From: Comamonadaceae bacterium
GTDB lineage: Bacteria; Pseudomonadota; Gammaproteobacteria; Burkholderiales; Burkholderiaceae_C
Reading direction: 5' to 3'
Length of the DNA: 10,559 nucleotides
Assembly: GCA_947451445.1 (NCBI GenBank)
Contig: CANFZJ010000072.1
Coordinates: forward strand, 1-10,559
The notes under the pieces were generated by a model that made no database searches, had not been told where the DNA came from, and saw only the letters and a program-made list of their open reading frames with translations. Positions 6,346 to 10,559 of the stretch are shown piece by piece. The position numbers and the translations under genes were made by a program. Within the stretch, counting starts at the first letter, position 1; each line of letters starts with the position of its first letter.

Positions 6346-8547
6346 TTAAAAGTCCGCCACCAGCGACACGCGCAGGCTGCGTCCCGGCTGGCTGTAGGCG
6401 TCGATCACGGCGACCTGGGCGGCGGTGGCGCCGCGCACGTCGCTCCAGTTCCAGTACTTTGTGTCGGTCAGGTTGGTGATGGCTGCGTTCAGGCGCAGGC
6501 CTTTCTGGATGCGCCACTGGCCGCCAAGGTCCAGCGTGGTGGCGGCCGGGGTGACGAACAGCGCGGCGTTGGTGTCGCCCTGCTTTTTGGCGGCGTGGTG
6601 GGCCAGGTTCACGTGCAGATCCCAGCCCGTGGTGGCGTATTGCAGGCCCACGTTGAGCTTGGCCGGGTCCACCGAATCCAGTGGTTTGCCAGTGTCGAGG
6701 TCGCTTCCACGGGCTTGCCCGTAGTTGAACGGGGTGCTGAACTGCCCGCCCAGCGCACGGCCCCAGTCCCAGTTGCCTTTGACTTCAAAACCGCTGATGC
6801 GGGCGTTGCCGACGTTGATGGACTGGTACACCGTGGGGCTGGCCGCCGTGCCGAGGTCACCGACGTTGACGGTATCTTCAATCAAGTCTTTGAAGCGACC
6901 GGTGAAGGCGGCCACGTCCAGCGTCAGCGCGTCCAGCCTGCCGCGGGCGCCGACTTCAAAGTTCTGGCTCTTCTCCGGCTTCAGGTTGGGGTTGGGGATG
7001 GTTTTATAGAACTGGGTGACGTTTTCAAAAAACGCATTCACCTGGCCCGCGTTGGGGGCCTTGAAGCCCGAGGCGTAATTGCCGAACACGCTCCACTGGG
7101 GTGTGGCGCGGTACAGCACGCCCAGCTTGGGCGACACCGCACTGCCCGACATGGCGACCACCGTGCTGCCAAAACCGGCCTGGCTGGGGTCAAACTTGAA
7201 GCGGTCCAAGCGCACACCGGGGGTGACGCTCCAGTCGCCCACGATGGCCTCGTCCTGCAAGTACAGCGCAGAGCTGGCTTCCGTGGTGTCGGGAAAGCGT
7301 TTGATGGGAAAGGTTTCGCCCGCAGGCGGGGTGACGCCGGTGCCCAGGGTGCTGACCTGGGCGCGGGTGTAGTCCACGCCGTAGGTCAATTTGTGGGCCA
7401 TGTCACCGCCCAGGCGCAGCAGCTTGTTGGCTTGCAGGCCCAGCTGCCAGGTGTTTTCGTCGTAGGTGGTGTCGCGGACCCGGTCGGCGGCGGTGTTGCG
7501 GTCTTCGGTGGCGACTTCACGCGAACCGGCACGCTGGTAACTGACCACGGTTTGCAGGCTGTCGGCCCAGGCCGTGCCGAGTTGGTAGCGCGCGTCCCAG
7601 GTGAAGCGGTTGCGGTCCAGGTCGGTCTTGGCGGTGGAGGCCAGCACCGAGGTGTATGCGGTAGGCACGGCCGCTACGGCGGTCAGCAGCTTGTAGTCGG
7701 CACTTTTTTGCACGTGCTCCAAAGTCAGCACGTGCTTTTGGTCGGCGTTGGGGCGCAGCACCAGCTTGCCCAGTACCGAGTTGCCCCGGTCTTTTTCAGG
7801 GTTCGGCGTGGTGCGGGTGGTGTTGGCGGTGTCCACCGTGCCCATGTTCTTCAAGCCGTCGGCCCGGTTGCCGTTCACGCTGACCATCCATTCCAATGCA
7901 TCGTTGGCCCGGCCCGCCAGCGTGGCCCCGGCGGAGATGCCGTTGTCGTCGCTGCTGCCAGAAACGCTGGCCCGCCCGCCAAAGGTTTTGGTCGCCGTCA
8001 AGAAGTCCGACGGCTCGTAGGTGATGAAGTTGACCAGCCCGGCCACGCCGTCCGAGCCGTACAGCACCGACGCCGGGCCGCGTACCACTTCCACCCGCTG
8101 GTACAGACCGAGGTCGAAATAGTCGCGGCCAAAGGCGTTGGCGCTGAACACGTAGCTGCGCGGCATGCGGATGCCGTCGGTGAGCAGCAGCACCCGGTTA
8201 CCGTCCAGCCCCCGGATATTGAAGCCCGCGTTGCTGTCCCGCCCGGTGTTGCCCGACGCCAGGCCAAAGCGCGCCGGGGCCCGCTTGACCGACACATTGG
8301 GCAGATCAGCGGCCAGGTCACGGATGTCCTGGATCTGCTGGCTTTCGATGTCCTGGCTGCGGATCACGTCGATGGACAAGGGCAGGTCGTCCGGGTCTTG
8401 CGCGCTGCGCGAGCCGCTGACAACCACCGGGCGCAGAGTGGTCGCAGCCACCAACTCAGTTTGGGCCTGGGCCACACCGCTAAACGCCAGGGCGATCAGC
8501 CAGGGCAGCGGGCGAACAGTAAAAAAGGGGGAGGAGGAGGAACGCAC
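6346..8547 (-). CDS. hmuR: TonB-dependent outer-membrane haem/haemoprotein receptor
   Basis: This 733-residue outer-membrane beta-barrel receptor should import haem using TonB-ExbBD energy. Signal peptide: residues 1-28, cut after VAQA. TonB box: TLRPVVVSG (37-45). The plug runs to about 180 with NIRGLDGNRVLLLTDGIRM (110-128) and VEVVRGPASVLYGSDGVAGL (152-171). The barrel includes FKAP (495-498) and NPNLKPEKS (518-526), a variant of the FRAP/NPNL region of haem receptors, and ends in ...VADF, a normal BAM signal ending in Phe. The start is GTG at 8547: a stop lies in frame at 8578-8580 and no other start codon intervenes; AGG is seven bases upstream. No His occurs before residue 272, and none lies between FKAP and NPNL, where HemR has a needed His. 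Substrate could be haem, haemoglobin or another haem carrier; context strongly favours haem. Confidence 0.93.
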   Translation of the reverse strand: MRSSSSPFFTVRPLPWLIALAFSGVAQAQTELVAATTLRPVVVSGSRSAQDPDDLPLSIDVIRSQDIESQQIQDIRDLAADLPNVSVKRAPARFGLASGNTGRDSNAGFNIRGLDGNRVLLLTDGIRMPRSYVFSANAFGRDYFDLGLYQRVEVVRGPASVLYGSDGVAGLVNFITYEPSDFLTATKTFGGRASVSGSSDDNGISAGATLAGRANDALEWMVSVNGNRADGLKNMGTVDTANTTRTTPNPEKDRGNSVLGKLVLRPNADQKHVLTLEHVQKSADYKLLTAVAAVPTAYTSVLASTAKTDLDRNRFTWDARYQLGTAWADSLQTVVSYQRAGSREVATEDRNTAADRVRDTTYDENTWQLGLQANKLLRLGGDMAHKLTYGVDYTRAQVSTLGTGVTPPAGETFPIKRFPDTTEASSALYLQDEAIVGDWSVTPGVRLDRFKFDPSQAGFGSTVVAMSGSAVSPKLGVLYRATPQWSVFGNYASGFKAPNAGQVNAFFENVTQFYKTIPNPNLKPEKSQNFEVGARGRLDALTLDVAAFTGRFKDLIEDTVNVGDLGTAASPTVYQSINVGNARISGFEVKGNWDWGRALGGQFSTPFNYGQARGSDLDTGKPLDSVDPAKLNVGLQYATTGWDLHVNLAHHAAKKQGDTNAALFVTPAATTLDLGGQWRIQKGLRLNAAITNLTDTKYWNWSDVRGATAAQVAVIDAYSQPGRSLRVSLVADF

Positions 8548-8656
8548 GGGGCACCTGACAGCAGTGGTTGAAAAGGGTCAACGGCTGGCTGGTGGCGGAC
8601 ATCTGCGGCTGAAAAGCGCAGTGCCGGGCAAACATGTGGCTAGCTGGAATGTGGCA

Positions 8657-8685
8657 AGTATATGCGAATAATTCTCATTTGCAAA
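8657..8685 (-). promoter_or_regulatory. Sigma-70-type promoter of the haem operon
   Basis: Read on the minus strand, TTTGCA (8685-8680) and TATACT (8662-8657) are separated by exactly 17 bases and match the -35 and -10 consensus at four and five of six positions. Transcription would start near 8650, giving a leader of about 100 bases before the GTG at 8547. The Fur box fills the spacer, so bound Fur would block RNA polymerase. No other convincing promoter was seen between the following genes, consistent with one long transcript. Confidence 0.65.
8663..8677 (-). promoter_or_regulatory. Fur box upstream of the haem receptor
   Basis: On the minus strand TGAGAAT-T-ATTCGCA (8677-8663) is a 7-1-7 inverted repeat of the Fur type (TGATAAT-N-ATTATCA consensus), with flanking AA and TA that extend the match towards a 19-base Fur box. 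The only asymmetric position in the two arms is A against C-G (GAGAAT versus ATTCGC). It lies between the -35 and -10 elements of the operon promoter. Fur loaded with iron should repress the whole haem operon here. This is a sequence match, not a demonstrated site. Confidence 0.75.
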
Positions 8686-8744
8686 AAGCCAATCGTGCCA
8701 TCAACCTGCAGTCAGCCCCACACATTACAAGCCAAATAACCCCT

Positions 8745-8788
8745 TAGCGCAGATAGAACCTGCGCTAGCAGCTATCAAAACAGAAGCA
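8745..8788 (+). repeat. Palindromic repeat copy B, upstream of ahpC
   Basis: TAGCGCAG (8745-8752) and CTGCGCTA (8760-8767) form a perfect eight-base inverted repeat around a seven-base loop, followed by AGCTATCAAAAC (8770-8781) and AGAAGCA. It is the diverged partner of the copy inside hmuU, 33 of 44 bases identical without gaps. Further right, CGCAGCTTGCG and GTTAGCATGCGC (about 8810-8831) look like decayed arms of the same kind of unit, so the element may extend to about 8831. Nothing suggests it encodes protein. Confidence 0.7.
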
Positions 8789-8834
8789 CTTACAGCTGAC
8801 AACACCTACCGCAGCTTGCGTTAGCATGCGCATC

Positions 8835-8857
8835 GGCCCCATACAGGGGCCTGTTTT
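8835..8857 (+). terminator. GC-rich hairpin followed by a short T-run
   Basis: GGCCCC (8835-8840), loop ATACA and GGGGCC (8846-8851) form a perfect six-base-pair stem, followed by TGTTTT (8852-8857). The form is that of a weak intrinsic terminator for plus-strand transcription. No plus-strand gene lies upstream, so it may insulate ahpC from stray transcription, belong to the neighbouring repeat, or act near the ahpC promoter. Low confidence as a working terminator. Confidence 0.35.
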
Positions 8858-8859
8858 GG

Positions 8860-8913
8860 CTATTGGATAAATACAAAATATCTATCGTTACGTACTATTT
8901 AATAGCCTATTAT
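8860..8913 (+). promoter_or_regulatory. AT-rich ahpC promoter region with OxyR-like elements
   Basis: ATAC at 8871 and CTAT at 8882 are spaced as in one OxyR half (ATAG, seven bases, CTAT), with the internal A also matching. A further CTAT at 8860 is exactly 22 bases upstream of the one at 8882, the period expected between OxyR elements, but the outer ATAG is absent. Possible -10 hexamers are TTTAAT (8898-8903) and TATTAT (8908-8913), each five of six to consensus; neither has a good -35, as is usual for activator-dependent promoters. OxyR control of ahpCF is well established in other proteobacteria. Here it remains a candidate. Confidence 0.4.
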
Positions 8914-8972
8914 TCACCCCGGTAGCCGTGCAACCCGCACTCTGTCTCCATCGCTTAACAGGAAGAAACACC

Positions 8973-9536
8973 ATGTCTTTGATCAATACCCAAGTCCAGC
9001 CTTTCAAAACCCAAGCTTTCCACAATGGCAAGTTCATTGACGTCAGCGACGAGACCCTGAAGGGCAAGTGGAACGTGCTGATCTTCATGCCGGCCGCTTT
9101 CACCTTCAACTGCCCCACCGAAATCGAAGACGCAGCCGACAACTACGCTGAATTCCAAAAAATGGGTGCCGAGGTGTACATCATCACCACCGACACGCAT
9201 TTCTCGCACAAGGTGTGGCACGAGACCTCGCCCGCCGTGGGCAAGGCCAAGTTCCCACTGGTGGGCGACCCTACCCATACGCTGACCAACGCTTTTGGCG
9301 TGCACATCCCTGAAGAAGGTCTGGCGCTGCGCGGCACTTTCATCATCAACCCCGAGCTGGTGATCAAGACGGCCGAAATCCACTCCAACGAAATCGCCCG
9401 CGACGTGAAGGAAACCGTGCGCAAGCTGCGCGCCGCCCAGTACACCGCCGCCCACCCTGGCCAAGTCTGCCCCGCCAAGTGGAACGAAGGCGCAGCCGTG
9501 CTGACCCCTTCCATCGACCTGGTTGGCAAGATCTAA
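8973..9536 (+). CDS. ahpC: Alkyl hydroperoxide reductase subunit C (typical 2-Cys peroxiredoxin)
   Basis: AhpC reduces hydrogen peroxide, organic peroxides and peroxynitrite in the cytoplasm and is re-reduced by AhpF. The 187-residue product has exactly the E. coli AhpC length and matches it end to end (MSLINTQVQPF at the start, SIDLVGKI at the end). The catalytic set is intact: Pro40, Thr44 and the peroxidatic Cys47 in PAAFTFNCPTE, Arg120, and the resolving Cys166 in VCPAKW. Asn46 replaces the more usual Val before the catalytic Cys. GDPTHTLTNAFGV (98-110) and the C-terminal region of the sensitive, over-oxidisable class are present. ATG 8973 has AGGAAG seven bases upstream; an in-frame ATG at 8928 would add an unlikely tail and lies in the promoter leader. 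It is followed after 64 bases by ahpF. Confidence 0.97.
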   Translation: MSLINTQVQPFKTQAFHNGKFIDVSDETLKGKWNVLIFMPAAFTFNCPTEIEDAADNYAEFQKMGAEVYIITTDTHFSHKVWHETSPAVGKAKFPLVGDPTHTLTNAFGVHIPEEGLALRGTFIINPELVIKTAEIHSNEIARDVKETVRKLRAAQYTAAHPGQVCPAKWNEGAAVLTPSIDLVGKI

Positions 9537-9552
9537 ATCTGTGTAAAAAAAC

Positions 9553-9581
9553 CTGCCGCTGGCTCACGAGGCCGGTGGCAG
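9553..9581 (+). other. Stem-loop between ahpC and ahpF
   Basis: CTGCCGCTGGC (9553-9563), a seven-base loop TCACGAG, and GCCGGTGGCAG (9571-9581) form an eleven-base-pair stem with two G-U pairs. It is preceded by a run of six A (9545-9550) but not followed by a T-run, so on the plus strand it is more likely an attenuator, processing site or 3' end stabiliser for ahpC mRNA than a full terminator. Such a structure would let ahpC be made in excess over ahpF. Read on the minus strand the A-run becomes a T-run after the stem, but there is no minus-strand gene upstream. Confidence 0.55.
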
Positions 9582-9600
9582 CATTGACTGAAAGAAAAGT

Positions 9601-10559
9601 ATGTTGGACGACAGCCTGAAGGCACAACTGAAGAGCTACCTGGAACGGGTCACCAAGCCGTTCGAGATCACAGCATCGCTGGACGACAGCAAAGGCGCCA
9701 CCGAGATGCGTGGCCTGCTGGAGGACGTCGTTGCGTTGTCCGACAAAATTACCCTGAAGACCGACGGCACCGACGCGCGCAAGCCCTCGTTCAGCCTGAA
9801 CCGCATCGGCAGTGACATGAGCCTGCGCTTTGCCGCCGTGCCCATGGGCCATGAATTCACCTCGCTGGTGCTGGCCCTGCTATGGACCGGCGGCCACCCA
9901 CCCAAGGTGGAAGCCGACGTGATCGAGAGCATCCAGGCGCTGGACGGTGACTTCCATTTCGAGGTCTACATGAGCCTCAGCTGCCACAACTGCCCCGACG
10001 TGGTGCAGGCGCTGACCCTGATGTCGGTACTCAACCCCAAGATCAAAACCGTTATCGTCGACGGCGCGCTGTACCAGGACGAGGTCAACGCCCGCGAAGT
10101 CATGGCCGTGCCCAGCATCTACCTGAACGGCAGCCATTTCGGCTCGGGGCGCATGACGGTAGAAGAAATCGTCACCAAGCTCGACACCGGCGCAGCCGAC
10201 AAGGACGCCGCCCGGCTCTCGGCCAAAGCCCCGTATGACGTGCTGGTGGTCGGCGGTGGCCCCGCAGGCGCTGCAGCCGCGGTGTACGCCGCCCGCAAAG
10301 GCATCCGCACCGGCATCGCCGCCGAGCGTTTTGGTGGGCAGGTGAACGACACCATGGCCATTGAAAACTTTATCTCTGTGCTGGAAACCGATGGCCCCAA
10401 GTTCGCCATGGGTCTGGACGCGCACGTCAAAGCCTATGGCGTGGACGTAATGAACCTGCAGCGCGGCGACAAGCTGATCCCCGCCACCACCCCCGGCGGC
10501 CTGGTCGAGGTGCAACTGGCCAACGGTGGCTCGCTGAAATCCAAGACCGTGATCGTGAC
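9601..10559 (+). CDS. ahpF: Alkyl hydroperoxide reductase subunit F (3' end missing)
   Basis: AhpF is a flavoprotein that passes electrons from NADH through FAD and two disulfide centres to AhpC. The window holds 319 of roughly 520 residues and ends inside the frame. The N-terminal tandem thioredoxin-like domain is complete, with RKPSF (60-64), GHEFTSLVLALLWTGGHP (83-100) and the redox pair CHNC (Cys128, Cys131), followed by DVVQALTLMSVLNP (133-146). The FAD-binding motif GGGPAGAAAA (218-227) and ARKGIRTG, RFGGQ and ENFISV follow. The reductase-domain CxxC and the NADH site lie beyond the window. ATG 9601 has only an A-rich, weak ribosome site (GAAAGAAAAG). The close match to E. coli AhpF from the first residue supports this start. 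Same transcript as ahpC is likely, with the hairpin modulating the ratio. Confidence 0.96.
   Translation, partial: MLDDSLKAQLKSYLERVTKPFEITASLDDSKGATEMRGLLEDVVALSDKITLKTDGTDARKPSFSLNRIGSDMSLRFAAVPMGHEFTSLVLALLWTGGHPPKVEADVIESIQALDGDFHFEVYMSLSCHNCPDVVQALTLMSVLNPKIKTVIVDGALYQDEVNAREVMAVPSIYLNGSHFGSGRMTVEEIVTKLDTGAADKDAARLSAKAPYDVLVVGGGPAGAAAAVYAARKGIRTGIAAERFGGQVNDTMAIENFISVLETDGPKFAMGLDAHVKAYGVDVMNLQRGDKLIPATTPGGLVEVQLANGGSLKSKTVIV

Larger units (their letters stand above)
8548..8972. other. Divergent control region between haem operon and ahpCF
   Basis: This 425-base stretch holds no convincing gene. From left to right it holds the roughly 100-base untranslated leader of the receptor mRNA (minus strand), the Fur-box promoter, a palindromic repeat, a GC-rich hairpin, and an AT-rich promoter with an OxyR-like half-site for ahpC. 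The 8650-8690 and 8860-8915 stretches are much richer in A and T than the coding sequence on either side. The spacing between the two promoters, over 150 bases, suggests independent control. A short HemP-like gene, sometimes found upstream of such receptors, was looked for and not seen. Confidence 0.8.

Noticed and set aside
7710..7735. GCACGTGC repeated with a ten-base loop, able to form a hairpin
   Set aside because: It lies within the receptor gene and results from two His-Val codon pairs (CAC GTG) in the barrel; there is no T-run and no gene end nearby.
6595..8571. A 658-codon open frame on the plus strand opposite the receptor gene
   Set aside because: It is an antisense shadow in GC-rich sequence: its product is low-complexity (Gly, Val, Ala, Gln, His-rich) and resembles no protein, whereas the minus-strand frame is a full TonB-dependent receptor.
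8484..8635. Possible upstream reading frame in the receptor leader starting at ATG 8635 and overlapping the receptor start
   Set aside because: Neither ATG 8635 nor the in-frame ATG 8602 has a ribosome binding site, and the predicted product has no recognisable features; coupling to the GTG start cannot be excluded but is not supported.
1..10559. CRISPR arrays, tRNA or rRNA genes, insertion sequences, toxin-antitoxin or phage-defence genes
   Set aside because: Looked for on both strands; no regularly spaced direct repeats, cloverleaf-like sequences, transposase or defence-type proteins are present.

Overview
The window looks like a chromosomal segment of a betaproteobacterium of the order Burkholderiales, most likely family Comamonadaceae. 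The reasons are high GC coding sequence with long antisense shadow frames, a receptor-S-T-U-V haem operon order like Bordetella bhuRSTUV, Burkholderiales-like protein sequences, and short hairpin-rich interspersed repeats of a kind I recall from Comamonadaceae genomes. The family assignment is inference; no marker gene settles the genus.

Layout from left to right. (1) 1-722, plus strand: the 3' part of scpA (condensin subunit), whose start lies outside the window. (2) 723-851: a convergent intergenic gap filled by a hairpin-rich repeat that probably ends transcription from both sides. (3) 852-8547, minus strand: eight genes with very tight spacing, read from right to left: a TonB-dependent haem-type receptor, an unrecognised 114-residue protein, hmuS, hmuT, hmuU, hmuV, a 137-residue protein with a DUF2325-like tail and, after a 60-base gap, an OlsB-like GNAT acyltransferase. 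Four junctions are ATGA overlaps or gaps of 3 to 11 bases. (4) 8548-8972: a divergent control region holding a Fur-box promoter for the haem operon, a palindromic repeat, a GC-rich hairpin, and an AT-rich promoter with an OxyR-like half-site for ahpC. (5) 8973-10559, plus strand: ahpC and the 5' 60% or so of ahpF, separated by a hairpin.

How the genes work together. The receptor should bring haem, or haem from haemoproteins, across the outer membrane; HmuT carries it through the periplasm; HmuU and HmuV pump it across the inner membrane; HmuS receives it in the cytoplasm for storage or degradation. Fur would switch this off in iron-replete cells. AhpC and AhpF remove peroxide, a sensible neighbour because imported haem and iron promote oxidative damage. 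Two genes of the haem operon have no established role: the 114-residue protein and the DUF2325-like protein.

No tRNA, rRNA, CRISPR array, insertion sequence or prophage gene was seen. The most unusual observation is a palindromic repeat present in two diverged copies, one in the ahpC upstream region and one inside the hmuU reading frame, where it is translated as part of the permease. The rest is a fairly standard haem-uptake and peroxide-defence locus with a few uncharacterised additions.
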